Part shown: positions 25,745 to 33,131 of the stretch, piece after piece | Numbering within the stretch: the stretch's first letter is position 1 | How the letters are laid out: every line of letters begins with the position of its first letter | Assembly (NCBI RefSeq): GCF_010729665.1 | Contig: NZ_AP022610.1 | Span: 3,720,001 to 3,784,000 of the forward strand | Length of the DNA stretch: 64,000 bases | Direction of reading: 5' to 3' | DNA from: Mycolicibacterium madagascariense | GTDB taxonomy: Bacteria > Actinomycetota > Actinomycetes > Mycobacteriales > Mycobacteriaceae | Program-made: the position numbers and the translations under genes | Notes under the pieces: model-generated | The model's database searches: none | Told to the model about the DNA's origin: nothing | Seen by the model: only the letters and a program-made list of their open reading frames with translations

Positions 25745-26905
25745 CTACGCGGACAGCTCCGGCATCGGCCCGCGCAGGGTCGCCAGCACCGGGCTGACGG
25801 CGGCGACGAGCGCCAGCAGCGTCGCCGCGGCGAACGAACCGGCCGTACCGAAGGCGTCGTTGGTGACGCCGGCGAGGGCCGTGCCCGACGCCCCGCCCGC
25901 CAGGCTCGCGGTGGTGAGCCACCCGAAGACCTCGGGCGCGGCGTGCGCCTCGACCGCACGCGACGCCGCCACGTACAGCGTCGACATCGACGGGGCGAAA
26001 CCGAAGCCGGCGAAGAACAGCGCGATGACCTGCAGGATGCGGTCGGGCGCCAGTCCCGAGCACGCGGTCCCGACGACGACCACCGTCAGGACGAGGACGA
26101 GTCCGCGCACCGAGAGCCGGCGATGCCCGAGCACGAGGCCGCCGACGAGCGATCCGACGCCCGAGACGGCCAGCGCCACGCCCGCCAGTGCCTGGTCGGG
26201 TCCGTAGTCCGCGACGACGCCGACCTCCAGTGCCATGAACGAGGCGACCAGCGTGGCACTGGCCACCATCGCCAGGATCACGGCACGCGCATTCAGGGCC
26301 CGACCGAACGACGACGCGCTCGGCTCGACGTGCAGCGTGCGCATGGGCCGGTTGGCCAGCAGCCATCCCGTGCCCCCGACGGTGATCACCGCGCACAGCA
26401 GCAGGGGCAGCGCGGTGGAGACCGCCGACGCCAGCAGCGTCGCGATGACGGGACCGATGATCCAGATCAACTCCTGGGCGGTGGTGTCCAGGGCGAACAG
26501 CGCGCGCAGCGCGTCGGGTGGCACCAGCTGCGGGTAGAGCGCCCGCAGGACGGGCATGATCGGCGGAATCGACGCACCGACGACCAACCCCAGCGGGATC
26601 AGCAGCGTCTTCGGGCCGGCGAGCGCCAGCGCGACCGTGGCGGCCGCGTTGACCGCGGCCGTCGTCAGGAGGGTTCTGGCCATCCCGAACCGGCCGGCGA
26701 GGCGTCCGGTGACGGGCATGGCGATGGCCTCCCCGATGCTGACGCAGGCGACGACGGCGCCGGCCAGGGCGTAGGACCCCGACCGCGTCTGCACGTGCAG
26801 CAGCACCGCGAGCGACAGGACACCGAGTGGCAACCGGGCGAACAGCTGGGACGCCGTGACCCCCAGCACGCCGGGTAGGCGCAGCAGCGCGACGTAGCCC
26901 CGCAC
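25745..26905 (-). CDS. MFS transporter, 12-helix type, next to a TetR regulator
   Basis: This 386-residue protein starts at GTG 26905 with GGAGG 6 bp before it. It has about 12 membrane helices and a motif A-like loop (PVTGRLAGRFGMARTLL near residue 65). It is unrelated to the convergent DHA2 exporter. Its gene diverges from the TetR gene at 26964, and the TetR-type operator at 26936-26951 lies between them, so expression is probably repressed until an effector binds. The substrate is unknown. Confidence 0.85.
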   Translation of the reverse strand: MRGYVALLRLPGVLGVTASQLFARLPLGVLSLAVLLHVQTRSGSYALAGAVVACVSIGEAIAMPVTGRLAGRFGMARTLLTTAAVNAAATVALALAGPKTLLIPLGLVVGASIPPIMPVLRALYPQLVPPDALRALFALDTTAQELIWIIGPVIATLLASAVSTALPLLLCAVITVGGTGWLLANRPMRTLHVEPSASSFGRALNARAVILAMVASATLVASFMALEVGVVADYGPDQALAGVALAVSGVGSLVGGLVLGHRRLSVRGLVLVLTVVVVGTACSGLAPDRILQVIALFFAGFGFAPSMSTLYVAASRAVEAHAAPEVFGWLTTASLAGGASGTALAGVTNDAFGTAGSFAAATLLALVAAVSPVLATLRGPMPELSA

Positions 26906-26935
26906 CCGCCACCTCCGAACGTCGACCCGCCCGTA

Positions 26936-26951
26936 TACCGTCCAGACGGTA
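26936..26951. promoter_or_regulatory. Inverted repeat, candidate TetR operator
   Basis: Two perfect 7-bp arms, TACCGTC and GACGGTA, are separated by 2 bp. The element lies in the 58-bp gap between the divergent MFS and TetR genes, 12 bp before the TetR GTG. Size, symmetry and place fit a TetR autoregulatory operator controlling both genes. Confidence 0.7.
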
Positions 26952-26963
26952 CAGTAGCCGGGC

Positions 26964-27557
26964 GTGAACAGCGCATCGGCCTCGACGGCACCGTCCGCGC
27001 GCCCATCGCTGGCTAAGCTTCCGACGATGAATCAGGTACGCGACCGGATCCTCGATGCGTTCGCCGAACTGCTGTCCCTCGAGGGTGAACGCCACGCCAC
27101 GCTCGAGGCGGTGGCGCGCGTCGCCGGCGTATCCAAAGGCGGCCTGCTGTACCACTTTCCGTCGAAGGACCGGCTTGCCGACGGTCTCTGCGAGCGCCTC
27201 ACCGAACTGGCCGCCGCCGACGTTCGGCTCATGCGGGCCGCCCCGGAGGGAGCGGCCCGGTACTACATCCGCACGTCCTACTACGCGGGCACTCCGCTGG
27301 ATCGCGCGATCGTCGGCGTCGCCCGGTTGCAGCAGGCCGGCTTCACCGCGGCCCAGCAGGCGGCCAGGAAGATCTCGGCGGACTGGCTGAGCGCGCTGGT
27401 CGACGCCATCGGCGACGAAAGTGCCGCCCGCGCAGTCAAGTTGGTGGGTGACGGCCTCTACTACAACGCGCTGTTCGGCGCCCTGGAGGGCCAGCAGCAC
27501 ACCCCTCCCGACGACGCGCTGCTCGCGGTCGTCGACCGCATCACCGCGATCGACTGA
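26964..27557 (+). CDS. TetR-family transcriptional regulator
   Basis: This protein of 197 residues starts at GTG 26964. A later in-frame ATG at 27027 (MNQVRDRILDAF) sits right at the start of the HTH domain and may be the real start. The DNA-binding domain is clear: ILDAFAELLSLEGERHATLEAVARVAGVSKGGLLYHFPSKDRL. The C-terminal part is a typical ligand-binding helix bundle of the kind used for efflux control (TetR_C-type with GDGLYYNALFG). It probably represses the divergent MFS gene and itself. Confidence 0.88.
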   Translation: MNSASASTAPSARPSLAKLPTMNQVRDRILDAFAELLSLEGERHATLEAVARVAGVSKGGLLYHFPSKDRLADGLCERLTELAAADVRLMRAAPEGAARYYIRTSYYAGTPLDRAIVGVARLQQAGFTAAQQAARKISADWLSALVDAIGDESAARAVKLVGDGLYYNALFGALEGQQHTPPDDALLAVVDRITAID

Positions 27558-27566
27558 CGCGACCGA

Positions 27567-28775
27567 TCACGACCCGGCCGGCCGACCGAGGACACGCCGC
27601 TCGAAGACCAGTTCCCAGGCGGTCTCCATGGCAGTGGCGATGGCGCCGACGAGGACCGCGTCGTCGCCCAGATGCCCGCCGACGATCTCGGGGACCAGCG
27701 GCACGACCGTCGCCAGCTCGTGCCGCATCGGGCCCGCCAGCAGGTCGGCGTTGCGGCCGACCCCGCCGGCCAGCACGATGAGGCCGGGATCGAGCACGGT
27801 CGTCACCACGGACACGACGTGCGCGAGCGTCGCCGCCTCGGCCTCCACGACCCGCAGCGCCCGCGCGTCACCGTCGCGGGCGAGGTCGAACACCGCCTTG
27901 GCGGTCGGTGAGCTCAGGCCGGCCTCCTGGGCGGCCGACACCACGGCCTGGCCCGCCGCCGCCACCTCCATCGGACCCGGCCGATGCGCCGTGGCCCCGG
28001 CGGGAACTTGCCCGAACGGCAGGTCGGCGATCTCCCCCGCCGCACCGTGCGCGCCGCGAAAGAGCTTGCCGCCGATGACGATTCCCAACCCGATGCCGGT
28101 ACCGACCATCAGGCACGCCACGACGTCCACCCCGCGCGCCACCCCGCGCGCGTGCTCGCCGATCGCGCACAGGTTGGCGTCGTTCTCGACCACCACCTCC
28201 GAGCCGTGCGCGCCGAGCGCGGACGTCAACTCCCGCAGCAGACCGCGGCGCTCCCAGCCCGGCAGGTTCGGCGACCGCAGGATCGACCCGGCGGCCGCGT
28301 CGGGGATGCCGGGCGTCCCGACGACCGTCACGACGATGTCGCCGCCCGTCAGACCGGCCGCCGCGACGGCGCGGTGGACCGCCCCGGCGACGGCGTGCAA
28401 CAGCATGGCTCCCGAACGGCTCCGGTTGGGTTCCTCCGAACGCGCCACGACGGTGCCGTCGAGGTCGGCCACGGCGACGTGCACGACGCGCCTGCCGACG
28501 TCGACCCCGACGATGTAGCCGGCGTCGGGCGCCGTCTGGTAGACGACTGCCGAGCGGCCCGGACGAGGCGCACTCCGTCCGCTCGCCCGCACCAGCCCGT
28601 AGCGTTCCAGATCCAGAAGTGCTTGTCCGACAGTCGGTTTCGACAATCCAGTGTCGGCGGCGATCTGGGGGCGCGTCGCCTCGCCGTGGTCGCGGAGGCG
28701 GTCGAGCACCAGCCGCAGGTTGAGCGCGCGCAGGCTCGCCGGCGTCCCGGCGCGCGGCGCAATCGGGTCGACCAC
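27567..28775 (-). CDS. ROK-family transcriptional repressor (NagC/XylR-like)
   Basis: This 402-residue protein starts at GTG 28775. An N-terminal winged helix (LVLDRLRDHGEATRPQIAADTGLSKPTVGQALLDLERYGLV) is joined to a ROK sugar-kinase-like domain with VGVDVGRRVVHVAVADLDG near residue 88 and NDANLCAIGEHARG near 198. The cysteine zinc cluster normal in ROK proteins (CGxxGCxE region) is absent: the segment after the FGQVP motif reads PAGATAHRPGPMEVAAAG. So it is a sensor and probably not a kinase. It diverges from the APC permease gene over 98 bp holding a ROK-type palindrome. Confidence 0.87.
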   Translation of the reverse strand: MVDPIAPRAGTPASLRALNLRLVLDRLRDHGEATRPQIAADTGLSKPTVGQALLDLERYGLVRASGRSAPRPGRSAVVYQTAPDAGYIVGVDVGRRVVHVAVADLDGTVVARSEEPNRSRSGAMLLHAVAGAVHRAVAAAGLTGGDIVVTVVGTPGIPDAAAGSILRSPNLPGWERRGLLRELTSALGAHGSEVVVENDANLCAIGEHARGVARGVDVVACLMVGTGIGLGIVIGGKLFRGAHGAAGEIADLPFGQVPAGATAHRPGPMEVAAAGQAVVSAAQEAGLSSPTAKAVFDLARDGDARALRVVEAEAATLAHVVSVVTTVLDPGLIVLAGGVGRNADLLAGPMRHELATVVPLVPEIVGGHLGDDAVLVGAIATAMETAWELVFERRVLGRPAGS

Positions 28776-28837
28776 CGCCCCTCCGTTTCATCCACGAGAA
28801 CTTTCCGCTGGCACTCTTCCACAGTCGGCCGATCTAT

Positions 28838-28856
28838 GTTAAGAAACTTTCCTAAC
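28838..28856. promoter_or_regulatory. 19-bp imperfect palindrome, candidate ROK operator
   Basis: GTTAAGAAACTTTCCTAAC has 9-bp arms around a central C, with one mismatch (8 of 9 pairs). It lies between the divergent ROK repressor and APC permease genes, 18 bp before the permease ATG. It resembles the GTTAGGAAA-type half-sites typical of actinobacterial ROK repressors, as recalled from known operators. Confidence 0.7.
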
Positions 28857-28873
28857 GATCAGTGGAGGTCAGC

Positions 28874-30313
28874 ATGAGCACACCCGCTCGCCCCGAACCC
28901 GCCGGCGCACCAGCGCTCGAACGCCGGATCGGCCCGCTGCAGGCCACCGCGATCAACATGACCCAGATGTGCGGCATCGGCCCCTTCGTCACCATCCCCG
29001 CGATGGTCGCCACCATCGGTGGTCCCGAGGCCATGTTCGGCTGGATCGTCGGCGCGATCCTCGCCCTAGCCGACGGCCTGATCTGGGCCGAACTCGGCGC
29101 CGCCCTGCCCGGTGCCGGTGGCACGTACGTCTATCTGCGCGAGGCGTTCCAGTACCGCACCGGTCGACTCATGCCGTTCCTGTTCGTCTGGAGCGCGGTC
29201 CTCTTCATCCCGCTCATCATGTCCACCGGCATCATCGGGCTGGTGCAATACCTGGGCTACCTCATCCCGGGGGTGACGAGCAGCAGCGGAAACACCGCGC
29301 TGGGCAAGATCATCGGCGTCGGCATCACGTTGGTCATCATGGCCGCGCTGTTCCGCAGGATCGGGCAGATCGGCAAGCTCACCACCGTCCTGTTCGTCGT
29401 GATGCTGGTTGCGGTGCTCAGCACGATCGTCGCGGCGTTCAGCCACTTCAGCGGCGCGCAGGCGTTCGACTACACCCCGGGCGCGTTCGGCTCGGGCGGC
29501 ACCTTCTGGGCGGGCCTCGGGGCCGGGCTCATCATCGCCATCTACGACTACCTCGGCTACAACACCACCGCGTACCTCGGCGCCGAGATGCGCGACCCGG
29601 GCCGCACTATCCCCCGCTCGATCGTGTTCTCGATCCTCGGCATCATGGGCCTGTACTTCCTGCTGCAGATCGGCGTGCTGGGGTCGCTCCCCATCGACCA
29701 GGTCAAGAACGCGACGTCGGTCGCCTCGGCGGTGCTGGAGCAGGCGTGGGGGTCGACCGCCGCGCGGGTGATCACCGTCCTCATCGTCATCGCCGCGATC
29801 GGATCGGTGTTCGCGGGCCTGCTCGGCGGGTCGCGCGTGCCCTACGAAGCCGCCCGCGACAAGGTCTTCCTGCCGGCGTTCGCCCGTCTGCACCCCAGGC
29901 TGCACCTGCCCACCGCGGGCGTGCTCACCATGGGCGTCATCACCATCATCGGTTCGCTGTTCACGCTGACGACGATCATCAACGCCGCGGTCGCAACGCT
30001 GGTCGTCATCCAGTCCCTCGCCCAGGTCGCCGCGATCGTCGTCCTGCGGCGCAGGCAGCCGAATCTCCCACGCCCGTACCGCCAGTGGCTCTACCCCGTG
30101 CCGACGGTGATCGCCCTGGCCGGCTGGGTGTACGTCTACGTCTCGTCGACGTGGCTGTCGATCGGCCTGTCGCTGGGCTGGATCGCCATCGGCTGCATCG
30201 CCTTCGCCATCTACGCGAAGGCCGAACACACCTGGCCCTTCGGCCCGAAGGAGATCACCGAGGCGTTCGCCGTCGACGACCGACGCGGGGTCAGCTCGCC
30301 GGAGCCGAGCTGA
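28874..30313 (+). CDS. APC-superfamily amino acid/amine permease
   Basis: This 479-residue protein starts at ATG 28874, preceded by GGAGGTC. It has about 12 membrane helices and the helix-1 motif MCGIGPFVTIPAMVAT that forms the substrate site of APC transporters. Other typical segments are EMRDPGRTIPRSIVFS near residue 235 and FAGLLGGSRVPYEAARDKVFLPAFARLHP near 325. It would import amino acids or related amines. Control by the divergent ROK protein is unusual, because ROK effectors are usually sugars, and suggests an amino-sugar or glycosylated substrate. That last point is inference. Confidence 0.88.
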   Translation: MSTPARPEPAGAPALERRIGPLQATAINMTQMCGIGPFVTIPAMVATIGGPEAMFGWIVGAILALADGLIWAELGAALPGAGGTYVYLREAFQYRTGRLMPFLFVWSAVLFIPLIMSTGIIGLVQYLGYLIPGVTSSSGNTALGKIIGVGITLVIMAALFRRIGQIGKLTTVLFVVMLVAVLSTIVAAFSHFSGAQAFDYTPGAFGSGGTFWAGLGAGLIIAIYDYLGYNTTAYLGAEMRDPGRTIPRSIVFSILGIMGLYFLLQIGVLGSLPIDQVKNATSVASAVLEQAWGSTAARVITVLIVIAAIGSVFAGLLGGSRVPYEAARDKVFLPAFARLHPRLHLPTAGVLTMGVITIIGSLFTLTTIINAAVATLVVIQSLAQVAAIVVLRRRQPNLPRPYRQWLYPVPTVIALAGWVYVYVSSTWLSIGLSLGWIAIGCIAFAIYAKAEHTWPFGPKEITEAFAVDDRRGVSSPEPS

Positions 30314-30406
30314 CAGCACACCGACAGCAAACGCTCCCACCACCGCGGCCGGCGCACGCTACGGTGTCCGATGAGATGCGACGACGCATCGCCTGGGAGT
30401 GATCGC

Positions 30407-30958
30407 ATGGCAACCTCGACCAACGGGTCCACCACGGCCTCGACCGTTCCCGCCACCGCGGCCGGCCCGCGCCACGACGGCCCGGAGCCCGAAGGACGGC
30501 TGGCACGCGTCGAGCAGGCGTGGCACCGCCAGCTCGATCCGCAAGATCAGGCGCTCGTCATCTCCTGGGCCTCGTTCACCGCCACGTTCGTGGGCGTGCG
30601 CCTCCTCACCCACTGGATCCGCGACGGCCACGGCCCGCGGGGTGGCGGAATGAGCGTGGGAGGCCACCACTTTCACCACTACAACCTCGGCATCGCGCTC
30701 CTCAGCGGTGTCGGCGCCGTCGGGCTGCGCGGCTCCGATCGTCGGCGTCGCCACCCCGCCACCGCCACGGCGTACGGGTCGGCGCTGGCGCTGATCGTCG
30801 ACGAGTTCGCGCTGCTGCTCGACCTCAAGAACGTCTACTGGAGCTCCGACGGACGCAAGAGCGTGGACGCCGCCGTCATCCTCATCGCCTCCGGCGCCAC
30901 CGCCATCGTGGGCCGTCCCTTCTGGCGCCACGCGCGGCGCGCCCTCCTGAAGCGCTGA
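30407..30958 (+). CDS. Membrane protein of unknown function with His-rich loop
   Basis: This 183-residue protein starts at ATG 30407 after GGGAG at 6-bp spacing. The first 45 residues are polar. Two to four hydrophobic segments follow (LVISWASFTATFVGVRLL, YNLGIALLSGVGAVGL, SALALIVDEFALLLDL, AAVILIASGATAIVG). Between the first two is a conserved-looking histidine loop, MSVGGHHFHHYNLG, and an acidic DEFALLLDLKNVYW follows. Such clustered His could bind metal or haem. I recognise the family only as actinobacterial membrane proteins without known function. Confidence 0.75.
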   Translation: MATSTNGSTTASTVPATAAGPRHDGPEPEGRLARVEQAWHRQLDPQDQALVISWASFTATFVGVRLLTHWIRDGHGPRGGGMSVGGHHFHHYNLGIALLSGVGAVGLRGSDRRRRHPATATAYGSALALIVDEFALLLDLKNVYWSSDGRKSVDAAVILIASGATAIVGRPFWRHARRALLKR

Positions 30959-30979
30959 CCCGCGCCGGCCTGCGCCCGA

Positions 30980-31203
30980 CACGCCGCCGTCTCGGACCTG
31001 CTCGCCCGCACCGCCGACGGCCTGGCGATGTTCGGCAGCGCCACGCTCGCCATGGTCTCCCCCGCTCAATCACATTGCGCAGGAACGCCGTCCGGGCGAG
31101 TGCCCGCATGGACGCCGCCGCGGCGTCACGCGCGCTGGCACACCTGCGGGGCCCGCACCGGGCGCTCGCGCCGTGGCAGACCGCCGGTCATCGCATGGCC
31201 TGA
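30980..31203 (+). pseudogene. Possible decayed coding remnant with a frameshift
   Basis: The 229-bp gap after the membrane protein shows coding-like third-position GC in two different frames. From about 30983 to 31062 one frame reads AAVSDLLARTADGLAMFGSATLA. After about 31075 another frame reads NAVRASARMDAAAASRALAHL and ends at a stop near 31203. One indel would join them. Neither part has a credible start. This is a weak call from composition alone. Confidence 0.25.
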
Positions 31204-31841
31204 ACCACCGGGCGGCGGGCCTCGCGGCGGTCGCACGCCATCGATCCGGCGAGGACGGCCGCGCCTCCAAGCAGCAACCCGCCCGCGACGTCGGTCACCC
31301 AGTGCACGCCGAGGTACAGCCGACTCAGCGCGACCACCGACGTCGCCGCGACGGCCACTGCGGCCAGCGCCGTCCGGACGGCCGCGGTCCCGGCACGGCC
31401 GACGACGACCGCCACGATCCCGAACAGTGCGAGCGTGCCGGTGACGTGCCCCGACGGGAAGGAGTGGGCGATGCCGAGCTGGAACGCGCGCGACCCCGGC
31501 GGCCGCTGCTCGGCGACGAGGCGCTTCGACACCACCGCGAGCCCGTTCGCGATCAGGACCGTTCCCAGCACGACCACCGCCGGGCGCACCGCGCGCCGCC
31601 GTCGCCAGCACGCCAGGGCCGCGACCGCGGCGAGCAGACCCGTCGCGGTCGGACTGGCCAGGGTCGTCGTCACCCCGGCAGCCGTCGTCAGCCCCTGGCA
31701 CCGGCGACCCGCCACCCAACCCAGGACCCGGTGATCCAGGCCGGTTCCGCTTGCGTCGAGGTGGGCCAGCACCGCGAGACCGACGAACGCCACCGCCAGC
31801 ACGATCAACCACGACACGCTCCGGACGGGCCGCGTCACCAC
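31188..31841 (-). CDS. PAP2-family membrane phosphatase
   Basis: This 217-residue protein has about six membrane helices. All three phosphatase motifs are intact: KRLVAEQRP (about residue 106), FPSGH (128) and SRLYLGVHWVTD (about 173). It would dephosphorylate a lipid phosphate, such as undecaprenyl-PP or phosphatidate, on the outer face of the membrane. Its GTG start overlaps the end of the response-regulator gene by 7 bp (GTGGTGA), so the two proteins are translationally coupled and the phosphatase is likely controlled along with the regulator. Confidence 0.9.
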   Translation of the reverse strand: MVTRPVRSVSWLIVLAVAFVGLAVLAHLDASGTGLDHRVLGWVAGRRCQGLTTAAGVTTTLASPTATGLLAAVAALACWRRRRAVRPAVVVLGTVLIANGLAVVSKRLVAEQRPPGSRAFQLGIAHSFPSGHVTGTLALFGIVAVVVGRAGTAAVRTALAAVAVAATSVVALSRLYLGVHWVTDVAGGLLLGGAAVLAGSMACDRREARRPVVQAMR

Positions 31842-32605
31842 GCCTCGGACAGCCCGTCGACGGAGACGTCCGGATGATCCTCCGGCTTGTGCGCATGTGG
31901 TTGGCGCAGAACGTATCCCAGGCCACGCACGGTGTGGATGAGACTGTCCTCCTCGTTCACGTCGACCTTGTGGCGCAGGTGCGACATGTGGGAGTCGAGG
32001 TGGACGTCCTTGTCGACGTGCAGGTGGCGCGACAGGTAGTCCACGATGTCCTGCCTGCTGACGACCGTGCCCGCCTTGATCACGAGGTACTGCAGCAGCG
32101 TGAACTCGGTGGGCGAGAGTGGTACGGGCACACCGGCTCTCGTCACCGTGCGGCTCTGCTCGTCGACCTCCAGATCGGCGACCACCAGCCGGCGCGTGAC
32201 GCGACGGGGCGCGGTCCTGCGCAACACGATGTCGAGCCGGGCGATCAATTCGTCGACGCCGAACGGCCTGCTGAGGCAGTCGTCGGCGCCGGCGTTGAGC
32301 CCGGTGATCCTGTCCTGCAGCGCTTCCCGGCCCGTCACGAGCAGTACCGCGGAGTCGACGCCGTCGGCGCGCAGTCGCCGCAACACCTCGATGCCGTGCA
32401 TGTCCCGGAGCTCGACGTCGAGGATCACCGCCGCCGGCCTGGCGAGGTAGACCCGGTCGAACGCCTCGGCCGCGTCACTGGCCGTGTCGATCTCGAAGCC
32501 GCGGAAGGAGAGGCTGGTCGACAGCAGGTCCACCACGTCGTCGTTGCGGTGCACGATGAGGACGCGACCACGGGAATCCTGAGGCAGGGTTCCCGGCAGC
32601 GCCAT
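31835..32605 (-). CDS. OmpR/PhoB-type response regulator with degenerate receiver
   Basis: This 256-residue protein has a receiver domain (residues 14-128) and an OmpR-type winged helix (about 140-235, LSPTEFTLLQYLV, then VDVNEEDSLIHTVRGLGYVLR). The phosphoacceptor Asp63 is present (VILDVELRD), but the acidic metal-binding pair after the first strand is His19-Arg20 instead of Asp/Glu-Asp. The conserved Lys of the KPF motif is Arg113 (LSRPFG). Normal phosphorylation is therefore doubtful, and it may act as a phosphorylation-independent regulator. No histidine kinase gene is adjacent. It overlaps and precedes the PAP2 gene. Confidence 0.9.
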   Translation of the reverse strand: MALPGTLPQDSRGRVLIVHRNDDVVDLLSTSLSFRGFEIDTASDAAEAFDRVYLARPAAVILDVELRDMHGIEVLRRLRADGVDSAVLLVTGREALQDRITGLNAGADDCLSRPFGVDELIARLDIVLRRTAPRRVTRRLVVADLEVDEQSRTVTRAGVPVPLSPTEFTLLQYLVIKAGTVVSRQDIVDYLSRHLHVDKDVHLDSHMSHLRHKVDVNEEDSLIHTVRGLGYVLRQPHAHKPEDHPDVSVDGLSEAW

Positions 32606-32696
32606 CCCGCGATGGTGCCCGGGCCCCTTGACGTGATGCTGGAACTCCGCCGTCGACTTGCTGCGAATTGCACGAGCGGACCGGCCGAGGGCGGCG

Positions 32697-32915
32697 CTAC
32701 CCGGTCGACGGCCAGCGTTCGGCAGTGCCGCCGTTGCGTCGCAGCTCCACGCTGCGGTAGCCGTAGCGATCGGCGATCGACACCGCCTCGGCGAACGCCT
32801 GGCGAGCCTCCACCTCGGTCTTCTTGACGATCGCGATCCGGTCGGTGTCGCCGTCGGCGACGGTGCCGTCGACGGGTTCCTCGATGACGACGTCCCAAAC
32901 GTCTGTGTCGGCCAT
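32697..32915 (-). CDS. Small acidic hypothetical protein
   Basis: The protein has 72 residues from ATG 32915. An in-frame ATG 57 bp upstream is possible, but adds a stretch without the same composition. The sequence (DVWDVVIEEPVDGTVADGDTDRIAIVKKTEVEARQAFAEAVSIADRYGYRSVELRRNG) looks like a small alpha/beta fold ending in a strand. It has no signal or membrane segment. It resembles short actinobacterial proteins without known function. It is upstream of the response regulator on the same strand, 91 bp away. Confidence 0.65.
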   Translation of the reverse strand: MADTDVWDVVIEEPVDGTVADGDTDRIAIVKKTEVEARQAFAEAVSIADRYGYRSVELRRNGGTAERWPSTG

Positions 32916-33131
32916 GCCAGCAGCGTACGGTTCCGCCCGTGCCACCCGTATCCAGCCAGCGACCGGGGGCATTACAGTTCATTCGACGACCCCCACGGTC
33001 GCGCACGGGGTACGCATGCGCCGACGGGGAGGTACGCACCGCGGTTGAACTGGTCCAGCAAAGGGCGAGCCTACTTTGACGACCTGGAGACGTGAACTGT
33101 TGGCCACCTTCGCACCCACCCCGTCGAGCGC

